Shown: in pieces, positions 44,713-52,144 of the stretch | Layout: each line of letters begins with the position of its first letter | Numbering within the stretch: position 1 is the stretch's first letter | From: Mycobacterium interjectum | Lineage (GTDB): Bacteria; Actinomycetota; Actinomycetes; Mycobacteriales; Mycobacteriaceae | DNA: 64,000 nt | Assembly: GCA_002102225.1 (NCBI GenBank) | Contig: LQPB01000092.1 | Location: forward strand, 62,001 to 126,000 | Direction of reading: 5' to 3' | The notes under the pieces: model-generated | Told to the model about the DNA's origin: nothing | What the model saw: only the letters and a program-made list of their open reading frames with translations | Database searches by the model: none | Made by a program: the position numbers and the translations under genes

Positions 44713-44740
44713 GGCGACTTATGTTACTCTCGGTTTCGTA

Positions 44741-45316
44741 ATGGTAGTGGATTTTGGCCGACCCCGCGACCCACGCATCGACGGCGCGGTGCTGAGCGCG
44801 ACCGTCGAACTACTCGCCGAGACGGGCTATGCCGGACTGTTGGTGTCCGCGATCGCCGAACGGGCCGGCACCAGCAAGCCCGCGATCTACCGCCGCTGGC
44901 CGAGCAAGGCGCACCTCGTCCACGAGGCGGTGTTTCCGATCGGCGCGGCAACCGAGCTGCCCGATACCGGAACCCTGCCCGAGGACCTGCGCGAAATGGT
45001 CCGTCGCTCAATGGCTTTCCTGACAACACCGCCCGCCAGGGCGGCGCTGCCCGGCCTGGTCGCCGAAATGGCCGCGGACCCATCCCTGCACTCGGCGCTG
45101 TTGGAGCGATTCGCCGGAGTCATCGGCGGCGGCCTCGCCGAGTTGCTGCGGCGGGCCGCGGGCCGCGGTGAGGTTCGGCCCGACGTGACCGCCGCCGAAT
45201 TGACCGAGGCCATCGCCGGCATCACGCTGATGGGCCTGTTGACCCGCGTCGCCGAGCTCGACGACGCGTGGGTCGACCGCACGACGATGTTGCTCCTGAA
45301 GGGAATCAGCGCATGA
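44741..45316 (+). CDS. TetR/AcrR family regulator
   Basis: A 191-aa TetR protein: DFGRPRDPRIDGAVLSATVELL followed by HTH VSAIAERAGTSKPAIYRRWPSKAHLV, then TetR_C_11/16-like sensor (YRRWPSK is characteristic of that group). Its last codons overlap the ATG of the DUF1214 gene (ATGA, 4 nt), so the two are coupled. It is also divergent from the sulfotransferase gene; TTAC...GTAA half-sites flank the gap (about 44723-44741) and may be the operator. Confidence 0.9.
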   Translation: MVVDFGRPRDPRIDGAVLSATVELLAETGYAGLLVSAIAERAGTSKPAIYRRWPSKAHLVHEAVFPIGAATELPDTGTLPEDLREMVRRSMAFLTTPPARAALPGLVAEMAADPSLHSALLERFAGVIGGGLAELLRRAAGRGEVRPDVTAAELTEAIAGITLMGLLTRVAELDDAWVDRTTMLLLKGISA

Positions 45317-46416
45317 CGCACGAATCGACCGCCGCGTGGCGAGAGCTACTGGCCACCCTCGGGGATCTTGACGGCGGCTTCCTCGAGGGCGATCGGGCGG
45401 TGACCGATGACCGTCACATCGCCGACGGCTACCGCATGTTGGCCACCACGCTCGGGGTCGCCCTGGACGCCTACCTGTTCCCCGAGCCCGGCCGGCCGCA
45501 GTTCGTCGCGGTAAACACGCCGTTCCGTCGGGACCGCCGCTGGGGCGGTGACAACACCGACGCCTACTACTGCCTGTGCCCGGTGGATCCGGAGCGGCGC
45601 TACCGCATCAGTGGCAATCGCGGTGACAGCGTGTACTTTTCGGTGACGGCTTACAACGAGCCGTCGCCGGGCGCGTGGTCAGACCGGGTCGTGTCGATAG
45701 TCCGTGACACCGACCTCGACGTCGACGCCGACGGCAACTTCAGCTTCGAATTTCCCCCGACCCCCGACGCGGCCGTGCTGATGACCCGCGACTATCAGGC
45801 CGACCCGCTGACCGGCCGCCCGGTCGTCTGGCGCATCGAGGCGCTCGATGAGCCGGACCCGATCCGGCACGGCGACGTCGAGACGGCCGGGAGCCTGCGC
45901 GCGGCCGCCACCTGGCTGCGCACGATGTTCGCCATCGTCCCGCTGGCCGTCGGGACGCGGGCGGATGACCAGCATGGGTTGGGGCACGAAACCGCGCACG
46001 CCGCAAACGCCTTCGCCGACCCCTACCAGGTGCCCGACGCCAACTTCGGCTGGTCGGCGCGCGATGCGTGTTACTCCTACGGCAGCTTCGTGCTCGACGA
46101 CGACGAGGCGCTGGTGATCACCCACCGGCCACCCGGCTGCCGGTTCTGGAACCTGGTGGTGTGGAACCAGTTCATGGCCACCTTTGGCGCGGCAGACGCA
46201 CGCTGCTCGGTCAACGGGCACAGCGCCGCGCTCAACAGCGACGGGTCGGTGACCGTCGTTTTGTCGCACGCCACGACGGCCCATCCGAATTCGCTGACCA
46301 CGCTGGGCTATCCGCGCGGCAACCTCGCCTTCCGGTGGTTCCTGGCCGACGGGGTGCCGGAGCGCCCGGAGGTGAAACTCGTCAAGCTGGCCGAAGCGCC
46401 GACCACCGTGGACTAA
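45313..46416 (+). CDS. DUF1214 domain-containing protein
   Basis: A 367-aa protein with a C-terminal DUF1214 region: AAATWLRTMFAIVPLAVG, then SYGSFVLDDDEALVITHRPPGCRFWNLVVWNQFMATF (described by its ends) and TTLGYPRGNLAFRWFLADGVPE. DUF1254/1214 proteins are widespread, often surface-related, and of unknown function. Residues 60-160 contain WGGDNTDAYYCLCPVDPERRYRISG, also a family trait. The start ATG overlaps the TetR stop, so the regulator and this protein are made together. It is convergent with the LLM gene; stop codons overlap by 4 nt. Confidence 0.85.
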   Translation: MTHESTAAWRELLATLGDLDGGFLEGDRAVTDDRHIADGYRMLATTLGVALDAYLFPEPGRPQFVAVNTPFRRDRRWGGDNTDAYYCLCPVDPERRYRISGNRGDSVYFSVTAYNEPSPGAWSDRVVSIVRDTDLDVDADGNFSFEFPPTPDAAVLMTRDYQADPLTGRPVVWRIEALDEPDPIRHGDVETAGSLRAAATWLRTMFAIVPLAVGTRADDQHGLGHETAHAANAFADPYQVPDANFGWSARDACYSYGSFVLDDDEALVITHRPPGCRFWNLVVWNQFMATFGAADARCSVNGHSAALNSDGSVTVVLSHATTAHPNSLTTLGYPRGNLAFRWFLADGVPERPEVKLVKLAEAPTTVD

Positions 46417-47453
46417 ACCTCGCCGACCAGTTCGATGGCCCGGCCCAGGGTGCTCAGTTTGGCGTCCAGGGTGTCGCCGGCCGGATACAGCCGCACTGTG
46501 TTCACGCCGGCGTCTCGCCACACCGCCAGCCGCGAGCGGACCATCTCCTCGGTGCCGATGAGCGTTGTGGCCAGCACCATTTCGTCGGTCACCAGTGCTG
46601 CCGCGCCGTCTCGGTCGCCGCGCTGCCAGCGATCGCGTACCTCCGCGGCGATGTCGGCCCAGCCCTGCCGGCTGTAGGCCTGGTTGTAGTAGTTCGTGCT
46701 GGACGAGCCCATGCCGCCGAGGCTGAAGGCGAGCTCCTTCTTGCGGCCCGCGACCATGCCGAGCAGCTCGTCCTCATCCGCGGCGAATGCAACCTCGGCG
46801 CCCTGGCAGATGTCGATGTCTGCGCGAGCGCGGCCGGCGGCGGCCAGCCCGTCGTTCAGGTGGGAAAAGTAGGCCTCGCCGGCGCCCTCCGGCACGAAGC
46901 TGGTGCCCAGCCAGCCGTCGGCGATCCTCCCGGTCAGCCGCAGCATCGCCGGTGACAGCGCCGCCAGGTAGATCGGAACGGCGTGCTCGAGCCGGGTCGA
47001 CAACCGCATCGGCACCGCTTCACCGCCGGGCCGCGGGATCTGGAATTCGTTGCCGGAGTGCGAGATCTTGCCTCCGGCGAACGCCTGCCGCACGACATCG
47101 ACCGTTTCGGCGATACGCGCCAGCGGCCGGTCGAACGCGACGCCGTGCAGGCCCTCGATCACCTGGGGACCCGACGCCCCCAGCCCCAGCAGGAATCGCC
47201 CGTTCGACAGGTTGGACAGCGTGATCGCGGTCTGGGCCACCAGCACGGGCGAGCGGGTGCCGACCTGCAGGATGCCCGAGCCGAGCAGCATCCGATCGGT
47301 CCGCGCAGCGAGGTAGCCCAGGGCCGACGGCGCATCCGTACCCCACGCCTCGGCGACCCAGCACACGTCGAGACCCAGCTTTTCCGCCTCGACGGCGAAG
47401 GTGACGACTTCGGTTGCGGCGCGGGACAACTCGACCGTCGTCGCGGTGCGCAT
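46413..47453 (-). CDS. LLM-class F420-dependent oxidoreductase
   Basis: A 346-aa luciferase-like protein: AEKLGLDVCWVAEAWGTDAPSALGYLAART, LQVGTRSPVLVAQTAITLSNLSNGRFLLGLGASGPQVIEG, PIYLAALSPAMLRLTGRIADGWLGTSFVPE; these are the F420-LLM landmarks, quoted in part. Substrate unknown. The ATG at 47453 shares its A with the TGA of the SRPBCC gene (TGATG), so translation is coupled. Thus an oxidoreductase and a START-like lipid binder form a pair. Confidence 0.88.
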   Translation of the reverse strand: MRTATTVELSRAATEVVTFAVEAEKLGLDVCWVAEAWGTDAPSALGYLAARTDRMLLGSGILQVGTRSPVLVAQTAITLSNLSNGRFLLGLGASGPQVIEGLHGVAFDRPLARIAETVDVVRQAFAGGKISHSGNEFQIPRPGGEAVPMRLSTRLEHAVPIYLAALSPAMLRLTGRIADGWLGTSFVPEGAGEAYFSHLNDGLAAAGRARADIDICQGAEVAFAADEDELLGMVAGRKKELAFSLGGMGSSSTNYYNQAYSRQGWADIAAEVRDRWQRGDRDGAAALVTDEMVLATTLIGTEEMVRSRLAVWRDAGVNTVRLYPAGDTLDAKLSTLGRAIELVGEV

Positions 47454-47977
47454 CAACGCACTCCGCGTTCGGCCAGCCTCTTGATGGCGGCCAGCGTCTT
47501 GCCGATCGCGGCCTCGAACTCCCGCATCCGCACGAAGACGATCTTTTCCTCTTTGTCGGGCATCGATTCGATGGCCGACGACAGCCCCGAGCGGCCCGGG
47601 CCCATCTGCATCCAGAAGCTCAGGCTGGTACCGGCGTCACGGGGCGCCAGCCGAAATCGCCAGATCGCCGAAGGATTGTCGATTTCTCCTACCGCCCAAG
47701 CGAATTCGCGTGGCTGATCGCAGGCGACGATGTGCGAGGTGGTGGTCCACTGACCGAACGCCTCGTGCTCGTTGTGTCCTAGGAAGCGCGCGCCGATGCG
47801 GGGCCGGTCCGATCCCTCGGCCCATTCCACGGCCTTCAATTCGTTGCTGAACGTCGGCATCAGCTCGATGTCGGAAACCAGGTCCCAAACCCGCTCCGGG
47901 TCCGCGTCGATCCACGTCGAGGCCTCCACCGTCGGGGTGTCCGCGTAGCGCGCGCCGGTCCATTCCACGGACCTCAT
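47453..47977 (-). CDS. SRPBCC (START-like) family protein
   Basis: A 174-aa helix-grip protein: PTVEASTWIDADPERVWDLVSDIELMPTFS, KAVEWAEGSDRPRIGARFLGHNE, AIWRFRLAPRDAGTSLSFWMQMGPG and a long C-terminal helix REFEAAIGKTLAAIKRLAERGVR, each quoted in part. It belongs to polyketide-cyclase/dehydrase group 2 proteins. No active site is evident. ATG at 47977 follows GAGGGGGA. Its stop codon overlaps the start of the LLM gene; a pair of a lipid binder and an F420 enzyme is suggested. Confidence 0.87.
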   Translation of the reverse strand: MRSVEWTGARYADTPTVEASTWIDADPERVWDLVSDIELMPTFSNELKAVEWAEGSDRPRIGARFLGHNEHEAFGQWTTTSHIVACDQPREFAWAVGEIDNPSAIWRFRLAPRDAGTSLSFWMQMGPGRSGLSSAIESMPDKEEKIVFVRMREFEAAIGKTLAAIKRLAERGVR

Positions 47978-48053
47978 TGTCCCCCTCACCCGGCGCGAGG
48001 CAATGCCCCCCGACGGATCGGGGGGCGCTGGGCCTCGGCGCAGCCTCGGCGGC

Positions 48054-49160
48054 TCAGGCGGCGATGGCGACCCGATCGGCGGGCTTGTCGGGGCTCGGCT
48101 TCCGCGTCCACGAGTCCGGGAAGGTCAGCTTGACGATCTTGCGGACGACGGTGCCGAACTGCTGCAGCAGCGGGCCCCGGTTGTAGGGGATGCCGTAGCG
48201 CTGGCAGATCTCCTGCACCTCGGGCGCGATCTCGGCATACCGGCGGGCCGGCATGTCCGGGAACAGGTGGTGCTCGATCTGGTGCGAGAGGTTGCCGGAC
48301 AGCAGGTGAAACAGCTTGCCCCCGGTCAGGTTTGCCGAACCGAGCACCTGGCGGAAGTACCACATGCCGCGGGACTCGTCCTTGGTCTCCTCGACGGTGA
48401 ACTCCTGGGTGCCGTCCGGGAAGTGCCCGCAGAAGATGATCATGTACGACCACACATTGCGCATCAGGTTGGCCGACATGTTGCCGGCAAAGACGAACGG
48501 GGCGAACGGCCCGGCCAGCAGCGGGAAGGCGACATAGTCCTTGAGCGTCTGCCGGCGGGTTTTCTTCCAGATCTCGCGCAGCACCTCGCGCTTGTCGCGC
48601 AGCCGGATCTCCCCGGAGCGGATGCGTTCGGTCTCCAGCTCGTGCAGCGCCACGCCGTACTGGAACAGCACCATGAGCAGGAAGGCGTAGACCGGGTTGC
48701 CGATGAAGTATGGCGTCCAGCGTTGGTCCTCGCTCATCCGCAGGATGCCGTAGCCGATGTCGCGGTCCATCCCCACGATGTTGGTGTGCGTGTGGTGCAT
48801 GTAGTTGTGCGAATGCCGCCACTGATCGGCGGGGCAGGCCGTGTCCCACTCGAAGGACCGGCCGGAGATCGCCGGGTCGCGCATCCAGTCGTACTGGCCG
48901 TGCATGATGTTGTGGCCGATCTCCATGTTGTCCAGGATCTTGGACACGCCCAGCATCGCCGTGCCCAGCGGCCACGCGGGCGGCAGGAACAGCAGGGCGC
49001 GGCCGCCGACTTCCAGCGCGCGCTGTGCTTTGATGACGCGGCGGATGTAGTCGGCGTCCTCTTCGCCCAGGTCCGCCATCACGCGTTCCTTGATGGCGTC
49101 GAGCTCGCGGCCGAAAGCCTCGGCCTGCTCGGGGGTCAGGGTGATTTTGTTGTCTGACAT
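48054..49160 (-). CDS. Membrane fatty acyl-CoA desaturase (DesA3-like)
   Basis: A 368-aa diiron membrane desaturase. The three His boxes are present: MEIGHNIMHGQYDW (H83, H87), WRHSHNYMHHTHTN (H116-H125) and LSHQIEHHLFPDMP (H293-H298). Two hydrophobic hairpins lie between (ALLFLPPAWPLGTAMLGV and AFLLMVLFQYGVAL). It resembles M. tuberculosis DesA3 (Rv3229c), the stearoyl-CoA delta-9 desaturase, in IGHNxMHGQxDWM and CHQIEHHL-like words but lacks that protein's long C-terminal tail. Electrons come from the reductase encoded 26 nt upstream, like DesA3-Rv3230c. ATG at 49160 after GGAGAGGAGA. Confidence 0.93.
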   Translation of the reverse strand: MSDNKITLTPEQAEAFGRELDAIKERVMADLGEEDADYIRRVIKAQRALEVGGRALLFLPPAWPLGTAMLGVSKILDNMEIGHNIMHGQYDWMRDPAISGRSFEWDTACPADQWRHSHNYMHHTHTNIVGMDRDIGYGILRMSEDQRWTPYFIGNPVYAFLLMVLFQYGVALHELETERIRSGEIRLRDKREVLREIWKKTRRQTLKDYVAFPLLAGPFAPFVFAGNMSANLMRNVWSYMIIFCGHFPDGTQEFTVEETKDESRGMWYFRQVLGSANLTGGKLFHLLSGNLSHQIEHHLFPDMPARRYAEIAPEVQEICQRYGIPYNRGPLLQQFGTVVRKIVKLTFPDSWTRKPSPDKPADRVAIAA

Positions 49161-49186
49161 GGCATTTCTCCTCTCCGTAGTGAGAG

Positions 49187-50281
49187 TTAGAGGGATAGGT
49201 CGACGTCGCCGACCGGGATGGACACGCAAATCTGCACGTCCTCGTCGGGTTGGGTCGACACCGCACCGGTGACCAAATTGCGCACGGTACCGGCGGTCTT
49301 GCGCCGCGTGCAGGTGTGGCAGATGCCCATGCGGCACCCGTTCTGCGGCGTCAGCCCGGCCGATTCGGCCTGCTCCAGCAGCGACCGGCCGTCGTCGACG
49401 ACGTCGATCCCGCTGTCGGCGAACGTTATTCGCCCGCCCGACGGGTCGGCCGGTGCATCGAGCACCGGCGGCACGAAGCTTTCGGTGTAGACGTTGTCGC
49501 AGTGTTCCCGCACCGCCTCGACCAAAGCCGCTGGCCCGCAGACGAACACCGCGTCGGGGTTGGGCAGCGCGGCGGTCAGGTGCTCCGGCCCGAAGCGACC
49601 GACGAGGTCACCGGCGCCGGAACGGGTGTAACCGTGCAGGACGCGGACGCCGGACCGATCGTGGTGGGCGGCCAGCTCGTCGCGGTAACACGCCTCGGCG
49701 GGCGTGCGGGCGTAGTGCACGAAGGCGACCTCACCCCGGTGACGTTCGGCGATCAGCGTGCGCAGCATCGCCATGACCGGCGTGATGCCGCTTCCGCCGG
49801 AGACGAGCAGGATCCGGCGCGGCCGCACCGCGGGCAGCACGAAGTCCCCGCCGACGCCGGCCAGGCCGACCACCATGCCGCGGTGGGCCCGCTCGTACAG
49901 GTAGCTCGACACCAGACCGCCGTCGTGGTGGCCGATCGTCAGCTCGAGGGTGGCGCCGCCTTCTGCGTTGGCCGGCGAGTAGCAGCGGGTGTGCCGGCGA
50001 CCGTCGATCTCGACGGTGAGGTTGACGTACTGGCCGGCCTGGACCGTGTGGTTGGACGTGAAGGTCTCGTTGGGGGCGAGCGTGAGCGTGACGCTGCGCG
50101 GCGTGGTGCGGCGCACGTCGATGACCTTGGCGCGGGCCTCGCCCAGCGTCCAGGTCGGCGCCACCAGCTCGGTGTAGCGGTCCACGCCGTGCGGACCGGT
50201 GAGCAGGTCCAGCAGGTCTGAACCCAGCACTCGCTTCCGCAGAGTTTGCGCGAGATTCCGAGTCGCTGTTTGAGTGAACAT
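49187..50281 (-). CDS. Ferredoxin reductase-like oxidoreductase, desaturase electron-transfer partner
   Basis: A 364-aa three-domain protein. FAD domain with RHTRCYSPANAEGG (RxYS motif), NAD domain with RILLVSGGSGITPVMAMLRTL, and C-terminal plant-type [2Fe-2S] domain with GCRMGICHTCTRRK (three Cys) plus the last Cys in DEDVQICVSIPVG. Like Rv3230c it passes NADPH electrons to the diiron desaturase. The ATG at 50281 lies within a near-perfect palindrome (50274-50289) that faces the divergent FabR/DesT-like regulator, which suggests repression at the start site. It is followed by the desaturase 26 nt downstream. Confidence 0.92.
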   Translation of the reverse strand: MFTQTATRNLAQTLRKRVLGSDLLDLLTGPHGVDRYTELVAPTWTLGEARAKVIDVRRTTPRSVTLTLAPNETFTSNHTVQAGQYVNLTVEIDGRRHTRCYSPANAEGGATLELTIGHHDGGLVSSYLYERAHRGMVVGLAGVGGDFVLPAVRPRRILLVSGGSGITPVMAMLRTLIAERHRGEVAFVHYARTPAEACYRDELAAHHDRSGVRVLHGYTRSGAGDLVGRFGPEHLTAALPNPDAVFVCGPAALVEAVREHCDNVYTESFVPPVLDAPADPSGGRITFADSGIDVVDDGRSLLEQAESAGLTPQNGCRMGICHTCTRRKTAGTVRNLVTGAVSTQPDEDVQICVSIPVGDVDLSL

Positions 50282-50289
50282 ATGTACAC
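50274..50289. promoter_or_regulatory. Candidate DesT/FabR-type operator over the reductase start
   Basis: GTGAACATATGTACAC is palindromic in 14 of 16 positions and contains the ATG of the reductase gene. Its GTGAAC half-site recurs in the palindrome at 50343. Confidence 0.5.
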
Positions 50290-50342
50290 CGTGCGACCGC
50301 ACCGTCCTGGTAGTCAAGGGTTTTGTGCCCGTTTGTGGTAGG

Positions 50343-50357
50343 GTTCACACAGTGAAC
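50343..50357. promoter_or_regulatory. Candidate DesT/FabR-type operator over the TetR start
   Basis: GTTCAC-ACA-GTGAAC, a perfect 6+6 palindrome; the GTG of its right arm is the proposed start codon of the regulator. P. aeruginosa DesT sites contain a similar AGTGAAC half-site, as I recall. Confidence 0.5.
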
Positions 50358-51026
50358 AGCCGTGCTCCTAGCTCACGGCCGCATCGGTCGGGCCGCGAGC
50401 GCTCACGTGAGAGCCTGTCGCGTGAGGAGCGCAAGGAGGCCACTCGCCGTGCGATCATCGCCGCGGCGCTGAAGCTGCTGCAGGATCGCAGCTTTTCCAG
50501 CCTGAGCCTGCGCGAGGTGACCCGCGAGGTCGGGATCGTCCCGGCGGGCTTCTACCGGCATTTCGAGTCGATGGAGGCGCTCGGGCTCGTCCTGATCGAC
50601 GAATCGTTTCGCACGCTGCGGGACACCCTACGAGGGGCGCGCGCCGGGAAACTGGACCCCAACCGGGTGATCGAATCGTCGGTCGAGATCGTCATCGCCA
50701 GTATCACCGAACGCCGCGAGCACTGGCGGTTCATCTACCGGGAACGGTCGGGCGGGGTTACCGTCCTGCGCTACGCGATCCGCACCGAGCTGCGGCTGAT
50801 CACCTCCGAACTGGCCACCGACCTCGCCCGCTTCACCGGCCTGAACGCGTGGAGCACCGAGGACCTGAACATACTGGCGACCCTGTTCGTCAATTCGATG
50901 ATCGTCATCGCCGAGGCGATCGAGGACGCTCAGACGACGGAGGCCCTGGAAGACATCCGGCGGGCGGCGGTCAAGCAGTTGCGAATGATCACGATCGGCA
51001 TCGCCGGCTGGCACAGCACTCCGTGA
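50352..51026 (+). CDS. TetR-family regulator, FabR/DesT-like
   Basis: A 224-aa regulator whose HTH and start of the sensor domain match FabR/DesT, the acyl-CoA or acyl-ACP saturation sensors: FSSLSLREVTREVGIVPAGFYRHFESMEALGLVLIDES (quoted as ends: LSLREV...FYRHF...LIDES) and WRFIYRERSGGVTVLRYAIR (FabR has RERSG at the same place). Divergent to the desaturase and reductase genes, it likely adjusts desaturation to membrane lipid state. GTG at 50352 lies within a palindrome; an earlier start is possible (open frame to 50274). Confidence 0.9.
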   Translation: MNSRAPSSRPHRSGRERSRESLSREERKEATRRAIIAAALKLLQDRSFSSLSLREVTREVGIVPAGFYRHFESMEALGLVLIDESFRTLRDTLRGARAGKLDPNRVIESSVEIVIASITERREHWRFIYRERSGGVTVLRYAIRTELRLITSELATDLARFTGLNAWSTEDLNILATLFVNSMIVIAEAIEDAQTTEALEDIRRAAVKQLRMITIGIAGWHSTP

Positions 51027-51064
51027 GGACGGTCAGTCCGTCCACCGGAGTGAACAACCGCACA

Positions 51065-51439
51065 CTAACTTTCGGCTTGCTGGTCGACAACGTCGAACAG
51101 GGAGTCGCCGTCCTCGGGGGTGCCGTCGATCTGGCCGCGGTGGGCACGCCCGGGACCACCGTCGTCGCTCACGACAGCCCCGGGGGTCGCGTCGACGGAA
51201 ACGTCCGGTTCCTCCTCGGCCAGTCGCTCGTCGAGGGATTCGCCTTCGCGCTCCTCGCGCGCGGTCATCCCGAAGCGATTCGCCTCGCTCCAGTCCTCGG
51301 GCGGGTCGACGACGATGTCTCCGTCGTCGTTGCGCAGTTCGTCGGAGTCCGTGCTTTCGCTCGCGCTCAGGGTGTCACCCGGGCCGCCCTCTTCGGGGAA
51401 GTCGGCAGGGTCGACCAAGTCTCCTGTGTTGCTAGCCAT
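51065..51439 (-). CDS. DUF5709 family acidic protein
   Basis: A 124-aa, strongly acidic protein: GDIVVDPPEDWSEANRFGMT, AREEREGESLDERLAEEEPDV and a tail GTPEDGDSLFDVVDQQAES. These words are typical of DUF5709 proteins in actinobacteria; function unknown, possibly stress-related. ATG at 51439 (MASNTGDLVD). A weak SigF-like promoter overlaps the start region and would give a nearly leaderless mRNA. Convergent with the FabR-like gene. Confidence 0.82.
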   Translation of the reverse strand: MASNTGDLVDPADFPEEGGPGDTLSASESTDSDELRNDDGDIVVDPPEDWSEANRFGMTAREEREGESLDERLAEEEPDVSVDATPGAVVSDDGGPGRAHRGQIDGTPEDGDSLFDVVDQQAES

Positions 51440-51448
51440 ACTCCACGG

Positions 51449-51473
51449 TTGCCCCGGTGCCCCGCGATTAAAC
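51449..51473 (-). promoter_or_regulatory. Possible SigF-type promoter of the DUF5709 gene
   Basis: Minus strand GTTT, 15 nt, GGGCAA; -10 at 51449-51454, 10 nt before the ATG. One or two bases differ from the SigF -10 consensus, so this is only suggestive. Confidence 0.3.
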
Positions 51474-51487
51474 GCGGTGTACCGCAC

Positions 51488-52093
51488 TCACCGGGGCGTA
51501 CGCCACATCGCCCAGAGCGGCGGGCCGCCGTGGGGCAACCGGACCTCCTGGGTCACCGTGAAGCCGAAACGCTCGTAGTACGGGACGTTCTCGGGTTTGC
51601 TCGACTCCAGATAGGCGGGGCAGTACTCCGCGTCGCAGCGATCCAGCCGCGAGCGCATCAGGGCCTGGCCGAAGCCTTGGCCGCGGACCGTAGGGTCGCT
51701 GCCGATGACGGCCAGGTACCAGTGGGGTTCTTCGGGGTGGGTGCGCTTCATGAGTTCCTGGACCTCGCGCGCCTTTGCCGAACGCGACCCGAACACCCGG
51801 ATGAAGCTCGGCATCATCGCGAACTCCTCACGGCGCGAGTGCCGCCAGCGATCGGGTGGGTCCCACAGCGCCGCCGCCCCGACGCCCGGACCGTCGCAGG
51901 CCACCTCAACGCCGCCACCGGCCAGGTGATGGTGGCGCGTCATCGCCGCGAACAACCGGCCCGCCTGCGCGGAGCGCCCGCGCTCGTCGGGAAGGATCCA
52001 CATGATGACGGGATCGTCGTAGAAGGCCCGCGCCAGGGTGCGTGACAAATCGCGAACGTCGGCTCTGCGCGCGGGGCGCACTTGCGGGGTCAC
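51488..52093 (-). CDS. GNAT family N-acetyltransferase (Rv0133-like)
   Basis: A 201-aa GNAT protein, same length as Rv0133. Motif B/A region PHWYLAVIGSDPTVRGQGFGQALMRSRLD contains the acetyl-CoA pyrophosphate loop RGQGFG; YLESSKPENVPYYERFGFTVT is the C-terminal GNAT beta-alpha-beta. Target unknown. GTG at 52093 was chosen for the length and for the nearby GAGGTG; open frame continues far upstream but without similarity. It is divergent from fgd2 by 51 nt and 48 nt from the DUF5709 start downstream. Confidence 0.9.
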   Translation of the reverse strand: MTPQVRPARRADVRDLSRTLARAFYDDPVIMWILPDERGRSAQAGRLFAAMTRHHHLAGGGVEVACDGPGVGAAALWDPPDRWRHSRREEFAMMPSFIRVFGSRSAKAREVQELMKRTHPEEPHWYLAVIGSDPTVRGQGFGQALMRSRLDRCDAEYCPAYLESSKPENVPYYERFGFTVTQEVRLPHGGPPLWAMWRTPR

Positions 52094-52144
52094 GCACCTC
52101 ACGCTAGTGGGTGTGATGCGCGGCGGGACGGGTATGCCGATCCG

